From Nemertoderma westbladi (taxonomy: Eukaryota > Xenacoelomorpha > Nemertodermatida > Nemertodermatidae): a stretch of 64,000 nucleotides of DNA. The notes under the pieces were generated by a model. The model saw only the letters and a list, made by a program, of their open reading frames with translations. It had not been told where the DNA came from and did not search any database. The DNA lies in contig JAUCBJ010001036.1 of the NCBI GenBank assembly GCA_032718475.1, forward strand, positions 1-64,000, read 5' to 3'. Positions 48,966-60,563 of this stretch are shown piece by piece (position 1 is the first letter of the stretch; each line of letters begins with the position of its first letter). Made by a program: the position numbers and the translations under genes.

Positions 48966-50500
48966 TGACCATTCTTAATTTTTTTGCAAAAAAAATTATT
49001 TTTATTTTTTCACTAAAATCGCTCTAACTTCGATTCTGGTGGTCCAAATTCAATAAAATTGGTATATTCTTTGCCGTAATTTTTTTCTTAATCTTTTGAG
49101 AAGGGGTTATTTTTGGCCCCAAAAAAATTTAAAAAAAGGGCCAAAATAACGCGATATTTTTCGACCCTTAAAATTCGTAATTTTAATTATATATGTTAAG
49201 ATAAAAGATAGCGGAGTTAATTTGATACTTTTTACAGGTACTTTTGGCGCAATACGCTAAATTATAATGGAATAGCGATTTGTTAAAAAAAAAAATTTTT
49301 CGTCCCTTTTTATAAATATTATATTTCACACGATCGCCTGCCGCTCCAGTTTTATAATACCTCCGGCGCTGTGATTAACGCTGTTAGATAGATAATTTAA
49401 CGCACTATAAGTCTGTGTAAACAAATCTCCCGTAAGTTAAGTAGTTTTTGAGCTAGACGATTTCCCGCGAAGCAAGTTTGAAGCGCGAAATTATAATTTT
49501 GGCCCTCATTTTTTTAATATCATCCTTGGAGCAAAACCGATAGCATATTTGAATTCCCCGTATGGATATTGACTGTATAGAATGTACCTTAACCAACTAA
49601 AGTTAAAAATAAAAAATTATTCGATAAAAACTACTTTACAAATTCTGGCCCTTTTTGGCCCCTATTGCCGACATATTTTTTGTACCCCCATTCGATAGGA
49701 ACGTAGCCCCAATGGTCTTCTACGAGTTTCATAAAAGAATTAGTGGATTCCTACCCGCGTCGTCGAATTAAACATTTCGGAAATAAGTTTTCCAAAAAAG
49801 ACGGACAAAAACGTACAAATTTACAGCCCCTTTTTCCACCCGAAATTTTAATAAATATCTTACCCCCATTCGATACGAAGGTAGTACCACTCTTCCCCTT
49901 TATAAACGCGTTACTTTCGTCCCCGTACGATTAATATTAGCAGAGTTATAGCTAATCCCGCAAAGTCATTTTGTCCGTTTTTTCAACTTTGACGGACATT
50001 TTCGAAAAAAGGCGTGGTAATCTTTTTTGAAGAAAAAAACGAATTCACTAATTAATCCCTTCTATCGTATCCCGGCGTCGGCTAAGCAATAACCTAGGGT
50101 TTTTTCGAGCCACTGTAGAGCGCCTTTCAAAAAAATTTTAAAATTGTCGAAAAAATGACGGTTTTTTGTCCGCTGTGTCCGTCGAAGGGTTAGATTTAAT
50201 AATGTTAGAGTTGCTAATATCTTAGAATTCCGAGCCGCTCCCCTGGTGAGAAAATAAAAAAATTTGGTCAGTTCCTTCATCGAAAAGTCCCCCAGAATCC
50301 CAAGTTAACCTATATAGTTAGCGATGGCCTGCGGCTTTAGGAGCGGCCGCGGTATTCACCTCCCTCATAGCGGCCGCGGCGGTGTTGCGTCAAATGGAGA
50401 AATATTTATCCCACCTAGAATCATAATTTAGACAAAGTCCTAGATAGATATCCCAAAAATATGAAATTCTACTAGGACTGTCCTGCTCCTGCTCCTGCCT
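48966..50500. other. Unassigned non-coding element-like region
   Basis: Distinct composition with A-runs and CpG-containing pieces. CCCCATTCGATA followed by a GAA-GTAG block occurs at about 49686 and 49865, suggesting diverged units about 180 bp apart. CGGCCGCGG occurs at about 50345 and 50373. No ORF family recognised. Confidence 0.4.
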
Positions 50501-50685
50501 ATATGTCTACCTTGAAAATATGGCCTACAATTAGCAGTGGTGATCTTATTCCAGTCATTAAACTGCAGATCGGGAATAATTTGTGGTTTGATGTAACTGT
50601 GTAATACTTGAAATCATAACCATTGACTGATCCAACAGAACTAGACAAGACCTTAGCCGCAAGCAAAATTGAACATTGAGGTATC

Positions 50686-51141
50686 ATGATTATTATAAAC
50701 GGTATATCATGGTTTCTGCACAGGCCAGCCCAAATGCCCTTCACTAATTTTCAGATATTGACAAATTTTAGATCTAAATGCCATCCTGACGTGCTGGAGA
50801 TTCCGGTGGATGAGGAGGGGCCATTCCAGCTCCAGCGTAAACAACGGCAACGACATATCGTCGGTACCGGTGGTAGTGCAGGAACCGGGGCGTCTGGGGT
50901 TTCTGCTCATAAAACAAAAGCTGCTCCGGCTAACATCTTCGTCTTCCGAGTTCACAAGTCGGTAACTACCGCTGATCTAGTTTCTGATCTCGCTGAATCA
51001 GGTATCACAATCCAGGTCTCAGACATTGAAATAAAGTCCCATAGCGATACCAGATCGAAAAGTTATAAGATATCAGTTCCGCAGTCTGCTTATCAGAAGG
51101 CACTCTCCCCTGAAACGTGGGGAGCGGGGATTTGTGTTTGA
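50686..51141 (+). pseudogene. CR1-like LINE ORF1 fragment
   Basis: Reads IFVFRVHKSVTTADLVSDL, then VSDIEIKSHSDTRSKSYKIS, VPQSAYQKALSPETWGAGIC and stop (TGA). This is the RNA-binding-like C-terminal domain common in ORF1 of CR1-group LINEs. Reading on past the TGA gives PWRYYSNNSQG before the next stop. The N-terminal part from about 50686 is Gln/Arg-rich and unrecognised. It lies 143 bp upstream of ORF2 on the same strand. Confidence 0.65.
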
Positions 51142-51284
51142 CCTTGGCGTTATTATAGTAATAACTCGCAGGGGCGCATTGATAATAATACATGATCAGG
51201 GGTCGTGATGTCATTTCATAATCTTTTTGTTATTTAAATTTTAGCATTAGCGTGTATATATTCTAAACTCAATATTATACTAAA

Positions 51285-54200
51285 ATGGCTACCTCAAATC
51301 CTACTGTTGTTAACAATAGTTTTTGTATTTCATCCTACAATAGCACTGGTTTGTCGCCGGATAAACGGGAATTTATAAATATGTTATTATTAGGGAGTGA
51401 CATAGTCTGTTTGCAAGAACACTTTGTGCTAAGAGAGAATAGTTATATAATAAAATCAGCTTTTAGCGACTATCAGTGCATAATACAGCCTGCAACTTAT
51501 CCCGTGAATGAAATCCGTGCAGGCAGGCCATCAGGTGGATTATGTTATATTTTTCGAAATAAATTATCTAAATACATTTCTAGAATAAATGTGAAGAATA
51601 CGCGTTTACAAGCAATACGTTTACATTTACAAAATGATAAACCATTGGTTATTATCAATTCTTATTTTCCGGTTGACTCGCGTGATAATAATATCAGCGA
51701 CGATTTACTTACGACAATAAACGATATTAAAGATATTATTTTATCAGTTAATCAGTGCAATATTCTGCTCACAGGGGATTTTAATGCTGACTTCTGCCGC
51801 ACTACGATGCACTGTAGTTTAATTAATCAAATGATACAAGAATTTCAATTCGATCGCCTTTGGGATTCTTACCCAGTTGACTATACATATACATGTTTTA
51901 GAGAGAATTCAGCATTTCATTCAACGTTGGATCATTTTTTCAGTAATTCACAATTTTGTGAAAATATTTTTGATTCAGGTGTTATTCATACTGGTGTCAA
52001 TTTGTCATTTCATTCCCCAATTTTTCTTAAGTTTAAAGTAAATGTTTCAAATGTGCAATGCGATAGCAATGATAATGATAATGGTAGTAATATAGGTGAA
52101 GGTAATGTAAAATTTAAACGTTCCACTAATGATCAGCAACGTGAATTTATTAACCAATTAACTATCAGATTGAATTCATTAGCAGAACCGCTGCCTATGT
52201 GTACTCAGTGTAATAATATTTTTTGTAATGTTCCAGAACATTTGTTATCTACTGAGAAATATGCCTTAGATATATTGGAAGCTATTGACCAGTGTAGCAG
52301 TAATATTTTACATCGTAGTAATGGAAGTAGGGGATCCCCCTTTAATCATCCTATTATCCCCGGGTGGTCTGAACGGGTGAAACCGTTCAGAGATGATGCT
52401 ATGTTTTAGCATTCCTTATGGGTCTCGGCGGGTTGCCCTAATGTATCACAAAATAGCCACTTATATCATATGCGAAGGGTCTCTCGCGCTCAGTATAAAT
52501 ATGCTGTTCGCCGGGTGAAACGCTCAGCTGATAATGTGCGAAGGGATAAATTAATTGAGGCCTGCTTGTTGAATAATACTGACATCTTTAAGGAAATAAG
52601 GAATCTCCGCTTCTCATCGAATAATGTTAGTTCATCGATCGATGGTTGTACAGACCCGCAGTCTATCGCTGATCGATTTGCGGGAATCTATTCATCTTTG
52701 TATAATCAGCCATACAATTCAGATTTAGAAGCATTGAAGGCACTAATTGATGCCAAGTTGGTAAATTGTACTCTGGACGATGTTCCTCGGGTTTCTCCGG
52801 ATTTTGTTGCTGAGGGTCTCCACAGACTAAAAAGTTCTAAAACAGATGTGACTTTTGGCTTTGATTCTGACTGTCTAATCCATGGTCCTCCTGAACTTTG
52901 TTTTCATCTCAGTAATCTATTTAATTCCTTTTTGACTCACGGATTCGTTCCGCAATTTCTTTTGAATTGTGTTATCATTCCATTGATCAAGGATAAGTTG
53001 GGCGATGATACAGTATCCGGAAATTATAGGGCCATCGCTTTGTCGTCTCTCCTGATTAAATTGTTTGAATGGGTGATGCTACTCGCACAGGCTGATTGTT
53101 TAAAATTAGATGAATTACAGTTTGGGTTTCAACGGGGATCTAGTACCACTCAGTGTACTTGGGCTGCAACTGAGGTAATTAGTTTCTATTCCAGAAATGC
53201 AACTCCAGGGTTTGGCTGTTTGCTTGATCTTTCTAAAGCATTTGATATGGTGGAATGGTGCAAGCTGTTCCTTGAGCTCTTAAAGAAGGGGTTTTCTCCG
53301 TTTTACATCCGGTCTCTGTTATTTATCTACAATAATCAATCTTGTGTAGTGCGATGGAATAATACGCATTCTGAGTCTTTTACATCGTCCAATGGGGTAC
53401 GCCAAGGGTCTGTTGCCTCGCCAATCTTATTCTGTATCTTACTTGATAAGCTGTTTAGGAAATTAAGAAATTCCAAAGTAGGTTGCTTCGTGGGGTCTGT
53501 ATATTTTGGGGTGGTTGGTTATGCCGATGACCTATTTTTGCTATGTCCGTCCATCGTAGGCCTTCAGCATATGGTTAAATTGTGCGAAGAGTTTGCATCG
53601 GAAAACAAGTTAATATTCAGCACGAATCCGAATCCGGACAAGTCCAAGTCAAAGTGTATAGCTTTCGGGCGGGTCTGGGTTAAGCCTTTAGCGACAATTA
53701 AGTTGAACGGTTCGCCTCTTCCATGGGTTAAGGAGGCGCTGCATCTCGGTAACCTTCTTGACTTTAAAAACTCAATGGAATCTGATATCGTGCGTAAACG
53801 AGGGCAGTTTATAGGCAAATTGAATGCCTTAAGGCAGGAACTATATTTTTCGGACCCGTTTGTGCTTTGCAATGTACAACGTAGTTATTGCACTAGTTTC
53901 TACGGTAGTAACCTGTGAAACCTTTTTTCGCCAACATGTATAAGAATTTTTAGCACCTGGAATGTAAATGTTAGAATGATTTTTGGATTACCATTTAATT
54001 CTCATCGATATATTGTTGAAAACCTAGTGCAGTTTAAACACCCGTGTATTATGCTTTACTCTCGCTTCGTTTCATTTTGTTTATCATTACGTAGGTCTAA
54101 CAAAATGTGCATTCGTTTTCTTGCTAATATATGTTTAGTTGATTGTCGTACCCGGTCTGGGAGAAATTTACGAGAAATAGGAAACATGTGTAACATATTT

Positions 54201-54383
54201 AATCTTGAATTGCTGACATCTCGTGCGGTATCTAATCTTACTTATGTACCGTTACTGAACGCAGATAAGTGGCGAGTTAATTTTTGTAGGGAAATTATTT
54301 GGTGCCTAAACAACGGAGGTATTGTAGATGGCTTTACCCGCCAGGAATTGAGTAATATTTTAAATAGTGTATCTTCATCATAA
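51285..54383 (+). pseudogene. CR1-like LINE ORF2: endonuclease + RT, two nonsense codons
   Basis: One continuous frame of about 1030 codons broken only by TAG at 52407-52409 and TGA at 53916-53918. Endonuclease: SYNSTGLSPDKREF, DIVCLQEHF, RPSGGLCYIF, VIINSYFP, LTGDFNADF and TLDHFFSN; the final SDH box is NLSFHSP. RT: NYRAIALSSLLIKLFEWV, QFGFQRGSSTTQC, motif A LLDLSKAFDMVEW, motif B NGVRQGSVASPILF, motif C GYADD and LHLGNLLDF. The C-terminal part carries FGLPFNSHRYIVENLV and NMCNIFNLELLT. Both stops sit where a Trp would fit the context (single G-to-A changes), which is inference. A 3' tail rich in ATAAATAA ends near 54530. Confidence 0.88.
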
Positions 54384-54530
54384 TTAATTACCTTCTTAGA
54401 TCTGCAGTACTTAGACATATCATATTATTTTATAATAGTGCTTGTATTATTAACCTATTGTGCTTTGTGTACCCATCTGTATATTTGGTGTACGAAATTA
54501 AATTAAATAAAATAAATAAATAAATGAAAT
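54384..54530 (+). other. 3' UTR and tail of the CR1-like LINE
   Basis: A/T-rich, ending in AAATAAAATAAATAAATAAA. It stops about 20 bp before the acceptor of exon D. Confidence 0.7.
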
Positions 54531-54550
54531 TTAAATAAATTATATTGCAG

Positions 54551-54748
54551 TTCAGAAATGCTCAACAGTAGCAGGGCCACGACCATATCGGGATTGTGTT
54601 TTTCCATTCAAATATAATGGCACTGAATACACAAATACTTGTCCTGTTGAACCCAATGATCACCCTTGGTGTGCCACAGAAGTTGACAATGATGGAAGTT
54701 TCGTTGTTGGCTCTGGAAATTGGGGAATATGTGCCTGGCAGTGTATTG
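54551..54748 (+). CDS. Exon D: fibronectin type II (FN2) module
   Basis: The acceptor is TTATATTGCAG| and the donor ATTG|GTATGT. The 198-nt exon is phase 1 at both ends, the usual class for shuffled extracellular modules. It contains CVFPFKYNGTEY, then HPWCATEVDNDG, then NWGICAWQC. This is the FN2 pattern C-x2-PF-x-Y...C...WC...W-x-x-C, in the longer form seen in invertebrate secreted proteins, with one residue more than usual between the first two Cys. The acceptor lacks a real pyrimidine tract, because a CR1-like element ends about 20 bp upstream. Linkage to exons A-C is inferred from strand, phase and order. An independent gene is possible. Confidence 0.78.
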
Positions 54749-55021
54749 GTATGTTAAACATATACAACTGCTGTGTGAGTTGTATATATATGTACGATAA
54801 TAACAAAATCTATTTTTATATTAATAAAAACTAGATATCTATTTATGTACAATAACAACACAATTCATTTTTATTAATTACTAAACTAGATATCCATTTT
54901 TATGTTAATTATAACTAGATTCTCTATCTAGTTTGCATAATTTTTTAGATAAGACTTGTGGATAATTTAATAAATATTGTATAATATGTAGAACAAATAA
55001 ATAAGGGCTATAAAACATGGA

Positions 55022-55640
55022 AGCAGGACAATTCGGTCCCGGACAATTCGGTCCCGGACAATTCGGTCCCGGACAATTCGGTCCCGGACAATTCGGTCCT
55101 GGACAATTCGGTCCCGGACAATTCGATCTGGACAATTCGGTCCTGGTAAATTCGGTCCCGGACAATTCGGTCCCGGACAATTCGGTCCCGGACAATTCGG
55201 TCCCGGACAATTCGGTCCCGGACAATTCGGTCCCGGACAGTTTGGTCCGGTCAATTCGGTCCCGGACATTACAGTCCCGGACAATTCGGTCCCGGACAAT
55301 TCAGTCCTGGACAATTCGGTCCAGGACATGTCGGTCCGGGACAATTCGGTCTTGCTTGGACAATTCCGTCCCGACAATTCTGTCCTGGACAATTCGGTCC
55401 TGGACAATTTACTCCCGGACAATTCTGTCCCAGACAATTGGGTCCCGGACAATTCGGTCCCGGACAATTCGGTCCTGGACAATTCGGTCCCGGACAATTC
55501 GGTCCTGGACAATTCGGTCCAGACAATTCGGTCCCGGGCAATTCGGTCTCGGACAATTCGGTCCCATTAATTTTGTGTTTTGGGACCGTATTGTCCGGGA
55601 CCGAATTGTCCAGATACTGACTAGGACAATTCGGTCCCAA
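55022..55640. repeat. 15-bp satellite GGACAATTCGGTCCC
   Basis: About 40 units with small variants (GGTCCT, GGTCCA, dropped bases). A short inverted block lies at about 55580-55615 (GGGACCGAATTGTCC). Since 15 is a multiple of three, all frames look open (GQFGP repeats and PGPNC repeats). Confidence 0.95.
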
Positions 55641-57036
55641 ACAGGGGCAGTTTCATGGGGGGGATGTGGGGGTGGGACACCCCCCTAATTCCCAACTAAA
55701 TGAAAAAGAGACGAAAATCCACGGGCAGCAGTGCGATATCTCATCGCGGTCAACGCTACAAAGTAAAATGCAAAACAGATACAGTAGGTGTGGAGCTATA
55801 TTAACAATGGTTACAGGATAGAAAACAATAAAACATTTCACGATGGAAAGACTGTCAGGTATGAAAGAATTTAGAGTCATTGTTACCGATAGCATGTGAA
55901 ACGGATATTGTTGAAACTATCGAATTGAGTACAGTAATTAAGAACTGGATTAAAATAGGATTTAAAAAAACGTAAGATTCAATTCAAATAATTAAAACGA
56001 TAATTTGTTGAATTGAATTTTTTTGTCAACTTTTATAAATTACTGTTAGTAGCCTACTACCTCGTTTTAAACATTAATATTTAGTTGTGATAATAGGGTT
56101 GCTGCGTGAAATTTTTCGAGCTGATATTATGATTGCATATTGTCAATTACTATTATGATTATATTTAATTATTAATTAGGCCTACTATTATAATTATCAC
56201 CGCATAAAAATATAAACATTTATTCGTGAATTGTTACTTTTTCGCTCGAATGTACCCCAAAATAGGGAGAAAAAAGTTTCACTTTTTTACCTAAGGAAAA
56301 TAGTAACCCGCAAGATTGCATTGATTTTACTTTTTTCCCTGCTTAAATTAAACAATTTTTGGTGGAATTTCTTATAAATACAGTATGTGGTTTTTCTCCA
56401 CATTTCACCACATTACATGTGGTAAAAGAGCATCAGCGTAGAAAAGGTTTGCACGTAATTGGAGCAAAATCCAGACACGGTCTCAAAAGTTATTGCAACT
56501 TTAGTGTCTGCACGGCGTACTCTAAAACGGAATTCAGTATCTAATATTAATAAGGTAGTTCCGTGCCCAGGTCACCGGGGTAATCATAATATTGTTGGGG
56601 GGAGTTTGATCTTTTACAGGTGACACAAAACTGATTTCGGTTGCCACATAGGAGGAACTTTTCAAACAGATTACTTAGATGGTCCAATATTAACATGTTG
56701 AATAGCTTAGCTCAATTGAAATCAGGCTAATTCCACGATATTATGAACAATATCAGTATTAGAAGGATTAGGGACATAAATACCTATTACATTATACGTA
56801 TTTATTCGGGTATGATAATTGTATGGTACATTATCTTGAATGAATAATTTGAATGATAATGAATTTGAATGAGTAACCTTGACTGCATCTTTAGAGACTT
56901 TAGAGATCTTTGAGACCGTTATAGTGAACTCTATCTTAACACTAGGGTTCTTCAAGGCAGACCAATCATGCTGACCTGAGGAATTCTTAATAGGTTTAAC
57001 AATGTTTTGTCTCCCAAGAATATTTCAATTAGGTAG
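55641..57036. other. Region without a supported gene
   Basis: Intron-like A/T-rich sequence. No continuation exon of the host gene could be recognised here. Confidence 0.5.
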
Positions 57037-57039
57037 TTA

Positions 57040-57529
57040 GGCCCCCTTCACACGGAGCAACTTGTTTCTGAAACTTGTTGCTGGACACCCTCACACACAG
57101 AAACTTGTTGCTGCACCTTGTTTCCGAAACTTGTTATTGTGTGTGAGGAGTCCAGCAACAAGTTGCTGCATCTTGTTTCAGAAACTTATTTCTGTGTGTG
57201 AGGGGGTCCAGCAACAAGTTGCTGGAAGTTATATTCCCAGCAACTTTTTTAAAAACCTTTTTCACATCCAATTTTTATATTAGAGCTAATATTCGATAAA
57301 TTGAGTGATTTAATAATATATATAAATGACTGGACATGTTAGCTATTTGTTTTGAAATAATTGTTATTTTCTTGAGCAACAAGTTTCTATGTGTGAGGGG
57401 GTCCAGCAACGAGTTGCTGAAACAAGTTTCGGAAACAAGTTGCAGCAACTTGTTTCTGTGTGTGAGGGGGTCCAGCAACAAGTTTCAGAAACAAGTTGCA
57501 GAAACAAGTTGCTCCGTGTGAGGGGGGCC
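57040..57529. mobile_element. 490-bp MITE, PIF/Harbinger-like ends
   Basis: The ends are inverted repeats GGCCCCCTTCACACGGAGCA and GGCCCCCCTCACACGGAGCA (reverse complement), with TTA on both sides (57037-57039 and 57530-57532). Inside, GAAACAAGTTGC / GCAACTTGTTTC pieces and TGTGTGTGAGGGGGTCCAGC recur in both orientations. A TTA duplication fits PIF/Harbinger; TAGTT is an alternative reading of the duplication. No ORF. Confidence 0.7.
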
Positions 57530-57532
57530 TTA

Positions 57533-57849
57533 GTTAGTTTATCTTTATTCATATAAAATTCAAATGTATAAAATACAAATGAGGCAGTTAATATTGAGAT
57601 ATTTACTGATAGCTAAATGAGCCAATGCCAATGCCAAAAATGCCAATGCTACTAAGTAGCACCTGTAACACAATGAATACCATACAAATATATATACATA
57701 TAAATTATAAAATATCTCTACTCGTAATAAATTTACTCCAACCAAAACATAACAAATAGTATTGGAACTAGGTGTTACTACCATCCTACTTCTTATTTAG
57801 TTCACGTTTAAAATTTGTTAGAAAATAGCACCATCATCTGGCAAACCGC
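57533..57849. other. Short A/T-rich spacer
   Basis: Contains a small AATGCCAA repeat near 57620. Nothing coding. Confidence 0.5.
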
Positions 57850-59518
57850 AGGATTGCATTATCATATTTGACGAGGTTCACATAAAGGCCAGTATACAGT
57901 AACGCGGCGGACATTTGATAGGACATGCAGTAGATGGACCATTCGAAACAATCTAACAATCAAAACCAGCTAGAAAGGTTCTGAGTATCATGGTTAAGCC
58001 CTTATTGAGATTGAGTAGATGTGCATTCATGGTGAAGTTGATCCCAGTCTACTCATTGCAGAATGACTTTCTCATAGAACAGCTTTCGAAGGTAATTAAC
58101 CTTGTAAATTCTTGCAATGGAAATGTGATTAGCCTATTAGCTGACAACTTATCTACAAACCGAACTGCCTTTAAATAGTACAACGCAAACTATGGTAATC
58201 CGAACTTTCCTTACCTTGGTTCAGTGTCTCCAGATGTTGGTCAATCTAAATTCTTCCACATGCTCTATGACCCGACTCATCTCCTTAAGTCAATTCGCAA
58301 TAACTGGGTCACTGAAAATATCCAAAGATTGACAATAAGGGTTCCTGGCACATCGCGTTATATTCGCGGTGACTGGAAGGACATTAAAGAGCTATACAAG
58401 GTTGATTCCATGAATATAGTGCGAATGACTACTCTAACCCAGGCAGCCATAAACCCATCTTCTTTTGAGAAGCAGAAGGTTTCTCTAACACTCCAGGTTT
58501 TCAATGAGAAAACTGTGGCCGCTTTAGCCTTGAGAGGAAACAAAGAGACAGCCGAGTTTGTTGATATAGTGCTGCGTTTCTGGAAGATTGTCAATGTCAA
58601 GTCCACTAGCATAGGATATAGGTTGAATGATCCTCACCGTTATCCAATAAAGCCGCCGACTGATTCCCGTTTGACATATCTGAGAGATTTGGCTGGTAAT
58701 ATTAAAGATATGAAAGGGGGGAAGGGAGTGAAACGTGTAGAGAGTTTGACCACAGAAACTCGAACCTCAATGATATCTACACTCGAAGGATTATGTGACA
58801 TTACAGAGAAACTGCTTAGATTCAATGGATATAATTATGTCTTGCTTGGCTTACTACATTCTGATCCGATCGAAGGAGAGTTTGGAGTATACAGGCAAAT
58901 GAGTGGCGAAAATTATAACATCTCTCTGGAACAGGTCATGTATTCAGAGAGATTACGACGAATGAAGATTTACCACAGCTTTGACATCGAACCTATTAGT
59001 CACGAAAAGAACCACTGCTGCACGAGCGAATTAACTAATAATGAACTGGAAGATATTGACTACGTCCTTGAAAATGAAGAATACAGCATTAGTGACACAG
59101 AGAAAAGCGCTTTGATGTACAGTATACATGCGGCTATGTGACCTTCAAGGAACAACTGCCCATTGATGTCTCAGAACTTAAAGATTGTTCACAACTTCCA
59201 AAGTGTGACTTCACGGACATGGTATCTAGAGGAAAGCTTTCAATTCCACGTGTAGACATATTGCATCTAGCCTGTGCTTCTCTGTCACTTACCAAACGGC
59301 GCTATATTGGATGTACAACCAGGATGAGGCGATTTGTCGATATCATATATGACAATACCGTGGTCGATAGTGCTATTGATGGTAGGAAGGCAGGTAATAT
59401 CCACAGACTCTGCAATATACGGATGAAGGGATTCTCCAAGTTCTACAGCAATAAAGCGGCTAATGACAGAGATGTAGAGACTAATAATAGGAAGAAGATA
59501 AAACTGAATAGCCAATAG
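57850..59518 (+). pseudogene. P-element-like (THAP9-type) transposase relic
   Basis: Blocks in order: CIIIFDEVHIKASIQYS (about 57860), VLSIMVKPLLRLSRCAFMVK, LLADNLSTNRTAFK, a stop at 58176-58178, then in the same frame MLYDPTHLLKSIRNNWVT. This last is the signature FDPPHLIKSIRNN-like box of P transposases. Later come TLEGLCDITEKLLRFNGYNY and LLHSDPIEGEFGVYRQMSG. A frameshift near 59130 leads to CGYVTFKEQLPID and KCDFTDMVSRGKLSIP. The N-terminal THAP domain is not seen upstream. It is a clear relic with a nonsense codon and a frameshift. Confidence 0.8.
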
Positions 59519-59519
59519 G

Positions 59520-60556
59520 GCTGCAATAACATAAATTAGACAGAGACTCTGTTGAATAATAGCTTACTGTAAGCTAAATGACGTGTTATCGAAAATGAAC
59601 ACTTATTTTGAATAAAAATTAAGTAAAGTTTTTCACCCGTTAGGCCGCGATTACATTACGCACAAAGTTCTTTGACTTATTCTCAGTAAATAAACAGTAA
59701 ATTTCCAGTAAACAATAATAAGTCTAACAGGTCTAACTGTACTCTGGGATAAACGTATCCCAGAGTCTGCTCTGGGATGCCTCCGTACAGATTATATATA
59801 TTTCGAAATATTGTGGCTCGTATATTTTATTAGGAGTTCGGTTTCCGTAGTAGATACAGTCAGTTATTTCACACAACTTATTTCAAAGGTTATTTCGAAT
59901 ATCTTTCAACAGTTAGTTATTTTATACTAATAAATTATCGCCAGCAAATTGTCGTAAAATATTTACATTAAGTACAATACTACATTAGGTTGTTAGCAAT
60001 ACAAATTAAAAACATTAAAAACGTTCGCATTAAAAACAATGAAAGGAAATTGAGAAGTTTACTTCTGTAAATTAAATTAATTAGGCATACACTGAATAGA
60101 AAAAACCGGCCTCTAATAAAATTAACACTGTATGCGAGCATCGCGTCCTGAATATATACTATGTTCTAGAAGTCCTTGGTGTGTGTTTATCTGGTTTTTG
60201 GTGTAGTTAGTTTGATTAACATGTGTCCTGCACGGGTTAGTGTAGCTGATGAGCCAAATCCCGGCGAAACACATGCAAAAATGTAACCAATGTGATAATT
60301 TTACTTACAGTATTTAAACAGGGTTGCGCTTTGTGTTTAAATAAAATGATGACTACTTACGGTTGAACAGAGAGGAACATGTTGTTTCTCTGTTTCCAAT
60401 TAATTTTACTTGCTTGATATTGTTGGTCTGTCAAAAACATAATTCGTTCAACTCAAAATTATATTTAAGAGACCGGATCATGCTGAACATGGTTGTATAA
60501 AATACCTTCCTATTATTTTATTTTTATTATATATATAACTATATACAGTATTTAGG
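59520..60556. other. Region without a supported gene
   Basis: No motif seen. 'CTCTGGGATA.CGTATCCCAGAG' at about 59741-59766 is a small inverted repeat. Confidence 0.5.
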
Positions 60557-60563
60557 GCTGTAT

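Larger units (their letters stand above)
10620..54748 (+). other. Host gene span: beta/gamma-crystallin + FN2 protein (partial, 4 exons)
   Basis: Seen: four open exons on one strand with AG acceptors and GT donors. Phases agree at each junction (A ends phase 1, B begins phase 1; B/C phase 2; C/D phase 1). Each of the two intron-split Greek keys becomes complete only after joining. Known: beta/gamma-crystallin domains are pairs of Greek keys that often bind calcium, and FN2 modules are extracellular, disulfide-bonded and ligand-binding. Inference: a secreted or surface modular protein with at least one and a half crystallin domains followed by FN2. The first visible motif begins with Trp like the second key of a domain, so an upstream exon is expected. 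Neither a start codon with signal peptide nor the end of the gene is visible. Whether exon D belongs to the same transcript rests on phase and order only. Confidence 0.75.

Noticed and set aside
10620-54748. Crystallin-aerolysin (pore-forming) type protein
   Set aside because: No aerolysin-like exon is visible; only crystallin keys and FN2 can be supported.
54967-55688. Frames with GQFGP, PGPNC or SGTEL repeats resembling structural proteins
   Set aside because: They translate the 15-bp satellite; all six frames are open there.
56359-56544. Further host exon after the FN2 exon
   Set aside because: No good acceptor/donor pair and no domain signal; frame too short.
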